NCBI RefSeq assembly: GCF_028368975.1
Contig: NZ_JAQNDM010000002.1
Location: forward strand, 9,108,425 to 9,172,424
Source: Stigmatella ashevillena
GTDB lineage: Bacteria; Myxococcota; Myxococcia; Myxococcales; Myxococcaceae
Direction: 5' to 3'
DNA: 64,000 nt
Under the pieces are notes generated by a model. It was not told the DNA's origin. It did not search any database and worked only from the letters and a program-made list of their open reading frames with translations. Each line of letters opens with the position of its first letter. Within the stretch, counting starts at the first letter, position 1. Made by a program: the position numbers and the translations under genes. Below are positions 23,741-33,138 of this stretch, piece by piece.

Positions 23741-24889
23741 TTATCCGGCGATGGCCCGATCGATGCTCTGCTGGAAGATCGCGAGCAACCCTTCCTCCAG
23801 CCCCAGGGTGTGGAACTCGTTTCCGCCGTAGCGAAGGCCCACCTGGACATCTTCAGCCACTGCGAAATCCTCCGCGTCGAACACCGCGTCGTTGGTGTAC
23901 TGGAAGCGCTTGGCCAGTGCTGCTCCGCCGCGCTCTCCCTGGAAGTCCGCTGTCCGGTAAAGCATCTCGTGGGTCCAGATGGTCCGGTCGGGTGCCTCCG
24001 GATAGAACGCGTTGATGGACACGTAGTCAGGATGCATGATGAAGAACGTGTTCGGGAACAGCGTGTAGTAGACCGACGCATAGTCGAGGAGGCGGAACGA
24101 ATCGCTGTCGATCTTCAGCGCGTCCATGAAATTGGTGCGCGCGGCAGCGAGCCTGATGTGCGGCCCATGCTCGGCATGGGCGATGACGCCCCGCTTGAAC
24201 GCCTGCTGGAGCGTATCCCGGTGCAGGAACGGAACGTGGTAGCCCTCGAGATAGGTCTTCAGAAGGAGCTTCCAGTTGGCCTTCTTGATAACGACGTTCT
24301 TGCGGTAGCTCACCAGCCCGTCGATGCCGAAATGCTCCAGGTCGTCAGCGAATGGCCCGAGGTAGGAGGCTGGATCGAGCGACGCGCCGGGAGTCGGATG
24401 AATCCAGATCAGTCCCATGTGCTCCGCGACGGGCAGTTCCACCAGGCCGTACTTGCAACGGTCGAGGTCCGGGAAGGCATAGGCCTTGGTCACCGTCTTG
24501 AGCGAGCCGTCCAGGTTGTAGGTCCAGCCGTGGAAGGGGCAGACGAAGGATTTCAGCTCTGGTTCCTTGCCCGAGACGAGGCGTGCGCCGCGATGCCGAC
24601 ACGCGTTGAGGAACGCACGCAGGGTGCCGTCCTGGGCGCGGACGACGACGTACGGGATCTTGTTCCAGTCGCTCAGCAGATACGCGCCCGGCTTTCGAAC
24701 GTGCGAAGCGTGGCCGGCCACCATCGGGTACTTGCGGAACACCGTCGCCATTTCCCGTTCCAGAACATCGGGCTCGGTGTAATTGCTCACCGGGATCCGG
24801 ACGACCTCTCCCAGCATCTCCTGATCGCGCGCGCGTTCGCGAAGGGCGATGAGCGTTTTCAAGGTCTCGGTTTGCGTTTGGTGTTTCAT
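23741..24889 (-). CDS. Rieske-type aromatic-ring-hydroxylating oxygenase, catalytic (alpha) subunit
   Basis: 382 aa. The Rieske [2Fe-2S] site is complete: Cys97-x-His99 in ACRHRGARL and Cys117-xx-His120 in CPFHGW. The mononuclear iron site is in YLEGYHVPFLH (His218, His223) with a downstream carboxylate. Rieske oxygenases hydroxylate or demethylate aromatic, alicyclic or quaternary-amine substrates and need a reductase, which is not found nearby. ATG 24889 is favoured over GTG 24892 because GAGGAG sits 6-7 bp upstream. It begins 4 bp after the sigma-54 activator stop, so the two are very likely one operon. Substrate unknown. Confidence 0.88.
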   Translation of the reverse strand: MKHQTQTETLKTLIALRERARDQEMLGEVVRIPVSNYTEPDVLEREMATVFRKYPMVAGHASHVRKPGAYLLSDWNKIPYVVVRAQDGTLRAFLNACRHRGARLVSGKEPELKSFVCPFHGWTYNLDGSLKTVTKAYAFPDLDRCKYGLVELPVAEHMGLIWIHPTPGASLDPASYLGPFADDLEHFGIDGLVSYRKNVVIKKANWKLLLKTYLEGYHVPFLHRDTLQQAFKRGVIAHAEHGPHIRLAAARTNFMDALKIDSDSFRLLDYASVYYTLFPNTFFIMHPDYVSINAFYPEAPDRTIWTHEMLYRTADFQGERGGAALAKRFQYTNDAVFDAEDFAVAEDVQVGLRYGGNEFHTLGLEEGLLAIFQQSIDRAIAG

Positions 24890-24892
24890 CAC

Positions 24893-26311
<1,419 letters not shown>

Positions 26312-26379
26312 GCGGTGGGGATGATGCCATACCGGGAGAGATACGCCACAGGGGAGGGCGGCCCGGACGACCTCCGGAC

Positions 26380-26399
26380 GTCCGCGGCCGCTCGCGGAC
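26380..26399. promoter_or_regulatory. Enhancer (UAS) candidate for the FHA activator
   Basis: GTCCGCG-GCCGCT-CGCGGAC, a perfect 7-bp inverted repeat about 70-90 bp upstream of the sigma-54 promoter. This is the distance range used by Fis-type HTH activators. Inference. Confidence 0.4.
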
Positions 26400-26468
26400 G
26401 CGGTCCGTGAAGGCGTGAGCGACGGAGCCTCGCGGACCTTTCCCTCTGAGCTTCCTGTCTCTGCGCGT

Positions 26469-26483
26469 TGGTCCGGCGCTTGC
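26469..26483 (+). promoter_or_regulatory. Sigma-54 (-24/-12) promoter of the unknown gene at 26531
   Basis: TGGTCCGGCGCTTGC matches the consensus TGGCACGN4TTGC at the invariant GG (-24) and GC (-12) with correct spacing. Transcription would start near 26494, leaving a ~36-nt leader before ATG 26531. It lies in the gap shared with a sigma-54 activator gene. Confidence 0.65.
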
Positions 26484-26530
26484 CCATGCCCCGGGGGAAC
26501 CTCTTTCCCGTTGAACTCCTGGAGCCAGCA

Positions 26531-27736
26531 ATGGGCGTTGAGAAGGCAGACCTCCGATTCCTCGTCTACAGCCAAGGGAAACCCAAGGAAATGTTCTCGG
26601 AACAGCTGCGGCGCCAAGGTGCGCTCGTGGCGAGCGATGGTGCGAAGCGCTCCCAGGATTTTGAGCTCATCGTCCTGGATGGAAGCACCCTGAAGCCAGA
26701 AGAGCTCTCGCGGCACACCCCGGCCATCCAGTCTGCGCTGGGGCACAACCGGCCGGTGCTGCTGCTCGAGCCCACCCTCGACCACAAGCAGGTGCTGGCG
26801 AAGGCCCGGATTCTTCGTCATTACATCCAGGCTCCGAGCATGGCGCTCCTCATCGAGCCGCGGAGGGACAAGGCGAACCAACTCCGGATTGGGCTCTCCG
26901 AGCAGTTCCCGAACACCGTGGGCCGGACCGACTGCACCGCAGTGAGCCCTCCGGTCGACCTCAGCCGCTTCATGCAGAAGGTCAAGAAGGTGGTGACCAC
27001 GCTCGCTTCGGGGCAGGTGCTGCAGCTTGACGAGAGCGGCGGCTCCTCGCCCAACCCTCCTCCTGGCAACATCCCGTCCGGTCTCTATGATGTCACGCCA
27101 TGCAGCGTCTACGTGCCCTTCTCCCCCAGTGGTAGCACCCAGGGGAGCTATACGCCCCCCCACGGTTCCCTGACGCTGGAGGGGCTCGTCACCGTCGGCG
27201 TGTATTACGACAACACGAGCTACAACACGCCGGTCCAGTGGCTGATCATCGAGCACTCCGGGCTGTGTGACATCAACCTGGTGGCGAACGATGACACCCA
27301 CTTGGGCTGGTCCCTGGGCTCGCTGGAGGTCGGCGCGCCGGACCTCTCCAGTTCGACGCTGGCCTACAAGCAATCCTCCCCGAACAACGCGAACAATGTG
27401 AGCTCTTACACCTCCAACAGCTGGACCTTCTCACAGTCCGTTCCCTACAACGGGTCCACATCCGGCTTCCCCGACGGGGCGGTCAGCGCCTCTGGCATTG
27501 CCAGCCTCCCGGCGCTCTCCACGACGTCGCTCGCCTACACCACCCAGACGGTGTGGACGGCGCTCCCTGCGACCCAGCAGAACACGAGCGTCACGTACAC
27601 GTACACCGTGGGCGCCTGGTTCATCTACGAGGACAACCCCGGGTGGGTCTGGCACGCGTACTCCTGGCACAACTCCATGAATTACGTGCTGCCGCTCGCC
27701 ATCGACTTCAGCGCGGCGTGGCCGACGAGCCAGTGA
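26531..27736 (+). CDS. Unrecognised two-domain cytoplasmic protein under a sigma-54 promoter
   Basis: 401 aa from ATG 26531 (GGAG upstream); in-frame starts at 26468 and 26486 lie at or before the predicted transcription start. No signal peptide. Residues 1-170 look alpha/beta (RFLVYSQGK, DFELIVLDGSTL, RPVLLLEPT), perhaps a receiver- or TIR-like Rossmann fold. A PPPGN linker leads to an all-beta, Ser/Thr/Tyr/Trp-rich half (~185-401; WLIIEHSGLCDINLVAND, WHAYSWHNSMNYVLPL). I do not recognise the family. Expression is probably switched on by the divergent FHA activator. The beta half could be a lectin or pore-type domain, but nothing proves it. Confidence 0.75.
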   Translation: MGVEKADLRFLVYSQGKPKEMFSEQLRRQGALVASDGAKRSQDFELIVLDGSTLKPEELSRHTPAIQSALGHNRPVLLLEPTLDHKQVLAKARILRHYIQAPSMALLIEPRRDKANQLRIGLSEQFPNTVGRTDCTAVSPPVDLSRFMQKVKKVVTTLASGQVLQLDESGGSSPNPPPGNIPSGLYDVTPCSVYVPFSPSGSTQGSYTPPHGSLTLEGLVTVGVYYDNTSYNTPVQWLIIEHSGLCDINLVANDDTHLGWSLGSLEVGAPDLSSSTLAYKQSSPNNANNVSSYTSNSWTFSQSVPYNGSTSGFPDGAVSASGIASLPALSTTSLAYTTQTVWTALPATQQNTSVTYTYTVGAWFIYEDNPGWVWHAYSWHNSMNYVLPLAIDFSAAWPTSQ

Positions 27737-27763
27737 AGCGCCGGTAGGACGGGAGGTGTTGCT

Positions 27764-27801
27764 GTCGCCACGGGCAGTGGATCCGGCACGCTCGTGGCGA
27801 C
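27764..27801. promoter_or_regulatory. 9-bp inverted repeat between the unknown gene and the kinase gene
   Basis: GTCGCCACG (27764-27772) and CGTGGCGAC (27793-27801) are perfect complements with a 20-bp spacer, 27 bp after the upstream stop and about 40 bp before the kinase start. It could be a terminator for the first gene or an operator for the second. Confidence 0.4.
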
Positions 27802-27839
27802 GGACAGCGGCACGGTGCAGGGCTATAGTCGCCTCGCGG

Positions 27840-30800
27840 ATGGAACATCCTGACCTCGGGCCCTACCGGATTTTGGGAGTGCTGGGCCGGGGAGGCATGG
27901 GGCAGGTGTTCAGGGGCCAGCACCGGGAGAGTGGCCAACTCGCCGCCCTCAAGACGGTACACGCTCCCTCCTCCCTCTACCTCTCCAGCCTTCGGCGTGA
28001 GGTGCGGGCCCTCGGCCAGGTGCGGCACTCCGGGCTGGTGCGGATCCTCGATCAGGGCATTGACGAGGGACGCCCCTGGTACGCCATGGAGCTGCTCCTG
28101 GGGCGCACGCTGCGCGACGTGCTGGCGGGGGACCCGCGCGCCCCAGAGGGGGGCGAGCCCACACTGCCAACGGAGGGCGCTGCGGCGCTCCCGCCGCGCT
28201 CGGAGGACGGTGCCACGGCGCCTCCCCCGCTTGCGCGGGCTTTCTCGTTGCTCGGCCTCCTCCGGGACGTCTGCGCCCCCCTGGCCGCCCTCCACAGCGC
28301 AGGGCTCGTCCACCGCGACCTCAAGCCGGAGAACATCTTCGTCACCGGGCACGGCGTGCCCGTGCTGGTGGATCTCGGGATTGCCGCCCGTTTTGGTGGC
28401 GCCACGGGGCGGGAGTCCTTCACCTCCGGCGAAGAGCTGCAAGCCATCGGCACGCGCCCTTACATGGCTCCCGAGCAGCTCCGTGGCGAGCTGGTGGATG
28501 CGCGCGCGGACCTCTACGCCCTGGGCACCATCCTCTACGAGTGCCTCACCGGGCAGCGCCCCTTCACCTCTGCCAGCCCCGGAGCGGTGCTCGCGCGACG
28601 CCCCGGACAGCGGCCGATTGCTCCCTCGCAACTCGTGCTGGGCATCCCCCCTGAACTGGACAGCCTCGTGCTTCGCCTCTTGGAGCCGAGGCCGCGAGAT
28701 CGGCTCGGCTATGCCGAGGATGTGGCTGGGCTTCTCGAGCAGGCACTCTGCGGCTGGGAGCACGTTCCGCCCCGGCGTTCCGAGCCTTGGGAGCGCAGCC
28801 CCCCGGCGAACCGCTCTTCCACACCGCGCGCCCGGCCGTGGCTGTATCGCCCCGATTTCACCGGTCGCGAGCACGTGGCCGACCGGCTGGCAGCGGCGGT
28901 CGATCAGCTCCGGAGGGAGGGACGAGGCGGGCGAATCTACATCGGCGGCGAGAGTGGGGTGGGCAAGACGCGTCTGGTGATGGAGTTGGCGCGGCGGGCC
29001 ATGGGGCAAGGGCTGAGGGTGGCGAGCTGTCCCTGTCGGCCGGGGGACGCGCCAGGCGCGGAGCCGATCCCCTCGGCGCCGCTCCACCCGTTCCGGCCGC
29101 TCCTGTTGGCCCTCGCGGATCGCTGCCGGGCGGGGGGATCCCCGGTGACCGCGGAACTGCTCGGTCCCGCTGGCAGGGTGCTCGCTCCCTACGAGCCCTC
29201 TTTGATGGAGGCTCCGGGGCTGGAGCACTACCCCGAGCTGCCACCGCTCGATGCCACCAGTACACGCCTCCGCCTCTTCGATGCGTTGGCCTCCGCACTC
29301 TTGGCATTCACGGGCCATGGGCCGCTCGTGCTCGTGTTGGATGACCTCCAGTGGGCGGACGAGTTGTCGCTGGGGTTCCTTCGCAGCATCGGCCATGGGC
29401 CGCTGGCGGAGGCCCCGGTTCTCATCCTCGGTACCTACCGGAGCGGAGCGCCTGGCGGACCTCTCGTGTCCGTCATCGAAGCGGCGGGAGGCTCGCAGGT
29501 GGAGCTGGGACAGCTGGATGATGCCAGCGTCCGCACCATGGCCTCGAGCATGCTCGCCCTGCCCGAGGTGCCTGCGGACATCGGAGGTTTTCTCGCCGCC
29601 GCCGCCGAGGGCAATCCCTTCTTGGTCGCCGAGTACCTGCGTGCCGCGATCGAGGCAGGCGTGCTGGTTCGGGAGCCTGACGGCCAGTGGCGCTTCCTCC
29701 CGTCCGAAGCCCCAGGCGTCACAGTTCCTTCCCTGCCTCGCTCGCTGGATGAGCTGATCTCCGGACGCATGAGCTCGCTCGGCAGGGCCGAGCAGGCGGT
29801 GCTCGATGCTGCCGCGGTGCTGGGTCACAGTCTCGAGGAGGATCTGCTCGCGAGGCTTGCCGGGCTGGAAGAGTCGGAGGCTTCCGACGCGGTCCAGTCG
29901 CTGTGTCTGCGTGCCATCCTCGAGCAGGAGGGCCGACTGTGCTTCGTCCAAGAGCGCCTCCGCGAGGCGGCCTATTCGCGCATCCCTCCAGACAGGCGCG
30001 TGCTGCTCCACCAGCGCGCCGCCCTGCTCCTCGAGGGCTCTGGCCTGGAGCCCGCAGACCTGCACGCGGCGGTGGCCTCCCACCACGCCCGGGCGCGGGC
30101 GCACGAGCAGGCCTACGCCGGCTTCGTTCGCGGGGCCGAGCATGCTCGGAGGACGGACGCCAACGAACAGGCGGTCGCCCTGTACCGGGCCGCGCTCCGG
30201 GAGGCGGAGGCGCTCAGCGGGCCGTTTCCTCCCGGGATTACCCCGCCGGAGGAGCAGCGGGAGCATCTCGGCGATCTGCTCGCCATGCTGGGCCACCCTG
30301 AGGAGGCCCGAGCCTCCTACGAGAAGGTGCTTCACGCGCTCCCGGCTGCGGGAGCCCTTGGGAGGGCGCGCCTTCACCGGAAGCTGGGCAAGAGCTGGGA
30401 GCCACAGCACCGGCACGAGGAGGCGCTGGCCTCCTTCGCACGCGCCGAAGCCTGTCTCGGCACCACGCCGGGCGAAGGGCCACCCGCAGCAGCCTGGTGG
30501 CGGGAGTGGGTGCAACTTCAGATCGAGCGCATCTCCACGCACTACTGGGCTGCCAACACCGTCGAGTTGGAGGCGTTGATCGAGCGAGCCCAACCGCTGG
30601 TGGCGGCCCGGGGCACTCCGCTCCAGCGAGCGCGCTTCTTCCAATCTCTCGTCCAGCGAAACCTCCGGGCAGAGCGCTACGCGGCCTCGGCCGGGACGGC
30701 AGGGTACGCCCGGCAGAGCCTGCTGGCGCTTCAGGAAGATGGGGATCGCGTTGAGGTTGCCACCGCACGCTTCACGTTCGCTGCGGTGCTGCTCTGGCAC

Positions 30801-31349
30801 GGCGCGCTGGATGAGGCCGAGGCCGAGATGCGGGCTGCGATCGACGAGGCAGAGCGGCTCGCGCACACGCCACTGCAGGCAAGGTGCTGGACATACCTCA
30901 CGATGCTCCAGCGCCAGCGCCAGCGGACGGACGCCGTGCAACGGCTGGCGCGGAAGGCCCTGAAGGTGGCCATGGCCTGCCAGATGGCGGACTATGCCGC
31001 TGCCGCCGAAGCCAATCTGGGCTGGGGGGCGTGGAGGGAGGGACGCCTGACCGATGCAGAGGCGCTCTGCCAATCCGCCCTGGCCCGATGGATGCCCCTG
31101 TCCCTCGTCTTCCCCTTCCAGTGGGTGGCGCGATGGCCGCTGCTGGAGATGGCTCACAGGCGGGGTGAATCACGCGCTGTGCTGGCCCACGCGCGCGCGC
31201 TTCTCGAATCACGCCAGCAGAAGCTTCCTGCCCTGACCCGGGAGGCGCTCGAGCACGCCCTGGAGAACGACAGCCAGGGCAGACGCGAAGAGTCCGCGAT
31301 GGCGATCGAGAGCGCGCTCGAGTTCGCTCGATGTCTCGGCCATCTCTGA
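27840..31349 (+). CDS. Ser/Thr protein kinase fused to AAA ATPase and TPR-like repeats (PknK-like)
   Basis: 1169 aa. The N-terminal kinase (~9-300) has LGRGGMGQVF, ATP-binding Lys38 (AALK), HRDLKPEN (His158-Asp160), a DLG in place of DFG and YMAPEQL. No transmembrane segment separates it from a second ATPase module (~340-600). That module has Walker A GESGVGKT (~369-376) and Walker B LVLVLDDLQWADE (~496-508), as in AAA_16/STAND proteins. The rest is helical, TPR-like (HPEEARASYEKVL, RHEEALASFARAEA). Such cytoplasmic kinases are abundant in myxobacteria and act as signal hubs. Proximity to an FHA activator suggests it could phosphorylate that regulator; this is inference. Confidence 0.9.
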   Translation: MEHPDLGPYRILGVLGRGGMGQVFRGQHRESGQLAALKTVHAPSSLYLSSLRREVRALGQVRHSGLVRILDQGIDEGRPWYAMELLLGRTLRDVLAGDPRAPEGGEPTLPTEGAAALPPRSEDGATAPPPLARAFSLLGLLRDVCAPLAALHSAGLVHRDLKPENIFVTGHGVPVLVDLGIAARFGGATGRESFTSGEELQAIGTRPYMAPEQLRGELVDARADLYALGTILYECLTGQRPFTSASPGAVLARRPGQRPIAPSQLVLGIPPELDSLVLRLLEPRPRDRLGYAEDVAGLLEQALCGWEHVPPRRSEPWERSPPANRSSTPRARPWLYRPDFTGREHVADRLAAAVDQLRREGRGGRIYIGGESGVGKTRLVMELARRAMGQGLRVASCPCRPGDAPGAEPIPSAPLHPFRPLLLALADRCRAGGSPVTAELLGPAGRVLAPYEPSLMEAPGLEHYPELPPLDATSTRLRLFDALASALLAFTGHGPLVLVLDDLQWADELSLGFLRSIGHGPLAEAPVLILGTYRSGAPGGPLVSVIEAAGGSQVELGQLDDASVRTMASSMLALPEVPADIGGFLAAAAEGNPFLVAEYLRAAIEAGVLVREPDGQWRFLPSEAPGVTVPSLPRSLDELISGRMSSLGRAEQAVLDAAAVLGHSLEEDLLARLAGLEESEASDAVQSLCLRAILEQEGRLCFVQERLREAAYSRIPPDRRVLLHQRAALLLEGSGLEPADLHAAVASHHARARAHEQAYAGFVRGAEHARRTDANEQAVALYRAALREAEALSGPFPPGITPPEEQREHLGDLLAMLGHPEEARASYEKVLHALPAAGALGRARLHRKLGKSWEPQHRHEEALASFARAEACLGTTPGEGPPAAAWWREWVQLQIERISTHYWAANTVELEALIERAQPLVAARGTPLQRARFFQSLVQRNLRAERYAASAGTAGYARQSLLALQEDGDRVEVATARFTFAAVLLWHGALDEAEAEMRAAIDEAERLAHTPLQARCWTYLTMLQRQRQRTDAVQRLARKALKVAMACQMADYAAAAEANLGWGAWREGRLTDAEALCQSALARWMPLSLVFPFQWVARWPLLEMAHRRGESRAVLAHARALLESRQQKLPALTREALEHALENDSQGRREESAMAIESALEFARCLGHL

Positions 31350-31427
31350 TGCGGGCACGGCCACGGAGTGTGAGAGGATGGGCGCCTCGCGAGCCGCGCA
31401 ACGGGGCACCACCGCGAAGGAGCACAT

Positions 31428-31967
31428 ATGTCAGAGCTGGATCCGTTGGAGATCGCCTGCACGCCAACGATCAATGTCGATGTGGGCGGGGTGACCGTCT
31501 GGAGGGTCACCAACAGCACATCCTCCATCCGCTGGTCATCTCCGGGAAGCAGGGACGTCATCCAATTGGATGGGCAGGGCGACGGAGTCACTTGCCAGAT
31601 CACCGGATTGAAGGGTGGCGAGACGACGATCACGGCGCAAGAGATGAGCGGCCAGGGCCGGGAGAGGACCCTGCCCATCTCGGTTGGCCTGATGTTCGTC
31701 TACGGGCCTGACGGCAATCTCTACGCGGCCCCCACCGCGAGCTTCTCGCTGGTGGAGAACACGCAAGCGCGCGTACTGAACATTCCGACACTGGCGGAGA
31801 TGGCCGAGAAGGAGGCGTACTACGTCCCTCCCTCTGGCTCTGGCGTGGAGGGAATCATCAACGTCACCTGCTATGTCATCAACCTTGGGTACATCCGCAG
31901 CAATCCGGATGACCTGTGGACTCCCAGCTCCTCCGCGCAAGGGGGGAAGAAGAAGTCAGGCCAGTAG
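31428..31967 (+). CDS. Hypothetical protein with Ig-like N-terminus
   Basis: 179 aa, ATG 31428 with AAGGAG upstream, no signal peptide. Residues ~10-90 are short beta strands (INVDVGGVTVWRVTNSTSS, VTCQITGLKGGETTITAQE) that recall bacterial Ig-like BIG2 domains; the C-terminus is Lys-rich (GGKKKSGQ). It lies 78 bp after the kinase gene in the same direction and may be cotranscribed. I do not recognise a family. Confidence 0.65.
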   Translation: MSELDPLEIACTPTINVDVGGVTVWRVTNSTSSIRWSSPGSRDVIQLDGQGDGVTCQITGLKGGETTITAQEMSGQGRERTLPISVGLMFVYGPDGNLYAAPTASFSLVENTQARVLNIPTLAEMAEKEAYYVPPSGSGVEGIINVTCYVINLGYIRSNPDDLWTPSSSAQGGKKKSGQ

Positions 31968-31973
31968 CACGGT

Positions 31974-32504
31974 TCAGTAGAACGCGCAGGAGGCGAGCCG
32001 GAACTGCGCCTGGACCACGGTCGGCTCTCCCTCGGGCTCGCTGAAGAGCAGGGCTTCCACCGTGTATTCGCCCGGCGGCAACGGCTTGCCCTCCCGACCC
32101 TTGAGCTCGAGCCGGGACCGCAGGGTCTGTCCATGTGAGACACGTTCCTGCCCGAACGATTGCCGGTTCACCACCCACCCCTCACCATCCCGGATCATGA
32201 GCCCGGCCACGCGCAGCCCCTCCTGGCCCCCCTGCCCGGGTGGGAACTCCACCTCCAGCGAAGCCTCGATGACCGACACACTCCCATCGGCGCCACGCGT
32301 CCCTTCATCCTGTGCGGGAGGAAAGGCAATCAGTGTTCGCTCCAAGTGGAGGGCAACGAGGATGCGATTGGCCACTCGCGCCTTCGCGAAGGCATGAAGC
32401 CCCGCACCATACGCCCGTGGACCCGGACAGCAGCCCGACATGCCCATCCCCTGGATGAGCACGGCAATCGTGGCAATACCGGCGGGAGTACACCTGCGTT
32501 TCAT
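31974..32504 (-). CDS. Putative lipoprotein, unknown function
   Basis: 176 aa from ATG 32504. The N-terminus MKRRCTPAGIATIAVLIQG continues to MGMSGCC, which resembles a lipobox. The body is beta-rich: VSVIEASLEVEFPPG, VAGLMIRDGEGWVVNRQS and LPPGEYTVEALLFSEPEG. This looks like a secreted Ig/transthyretin-like fold. It is convergent with the Ig-like protein gene (stops 6 bp apart) and divergent from the next secreted protein, whose TVRWTSFTLLHV style is similar, so the two could be paired. Family not recognised. Confidence 0.6.
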   Translation of the reverse strand: MKRRCTPAGIATIAVLIQGMGMSGCCPGPRAYGAGLHAFAKARVANRILVALHLERTLIAFPPAQDEGTRGADGSVSVIEASLEVEFPPGQGGQEGLRVAGLMIRDGEGWVVNRQSFGQERVSHGQTLRSRLELKGREGKPLPPGEYTVEALLFSEPEGEPTVVQAQFRLASCAFY

Positions 32505-32574
32505 GGCTTGGTCCCGTCGTGCTGGAAGGAGTAGGGCGTACCGTCCGTGCGCGCCGATCGTCGAGAGGATTTCC

Positions 32575-32991
32575 GTGCTGAGAGCATGCGTGAGCTGGCT
32601 GCTGGGGTCCCTGGTCCTACTGGTCGCCAGCCCCGCGATGGCGGGTGAAGTGGTGTGGGGAAACCCGGTGAAGGGAGTGCAACTCGGCCTGGCCCTCGTC
32701 CCGAGCAGCGGGCCGCTGCCCACCGAGCTGGAGTTCGAGGCTGTAGCGCGCAACGCGACCGCCCAACCCCAACAGCTCCCTGCCCAGGCCTGCAGCACCG
32801 TGCGCTGGACGTCCTTCACCCTGCTTCATGTGCGCACCGCCAGCGGGCGCGTCTTCAGCTACCCCATCGGCGATCAACCGGTGAACCTTGGGCAACGGCA
32901 CCGAAGGACAGCTCGGCACGGGGCGCAAGAGTTCCAGCGCGTGTCCCATGCTCGTCCGGTTGCCCTGCCCGGGCTGACAGGAGCGCCATAA
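32575..32991 (+). pseudogene. Small secreted protein, probably frameshifted near 32880
   Basis: GTG 32575 (AGAGGA upstream) opens a good signal peptide ending ASPAMA, then GEVVWGNPVKGVQLGLALV and TVRWTSFTLLHVRTASGRVFSYP. From about 32880 the frame turns Arg/His/Gln-rich with poor third-position GC. The neighbouring frame instead reads LGNGTEGQLGTGRK and SSSACPMLVRLPCPG to a stop at 32977, with high third-position GC and a protein-like Cys pattern. A one-base indel here (real or a sequencing error) is likely. Function unknown; divergent from the lipoprotein gene at 32504. Confidence 0.5.
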
Positions 32992-33138
32992 GCCCCCGCT
33001 CCATGGGGCAAGGGCCGTCTTGCTTGCTTGCGGGCCCATTGGAGGTGCCGGTGCGGAGCACGTGCCGACGCTGACGCTGGTACTTCTGGGGGCGTGACCA
33101 TATACACTCGCGGCGTTCGGAAGGCCGGGTTTCGTCTC

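Noticed and set aside
27708-31157. 1149-codon minus-strand open frame opposite the kinase gene
   Set aside because: The plus strand carries all kinase, Walker and TPR motifs; the antisense product is low-complexity Arg/Pro/Gln-rich.
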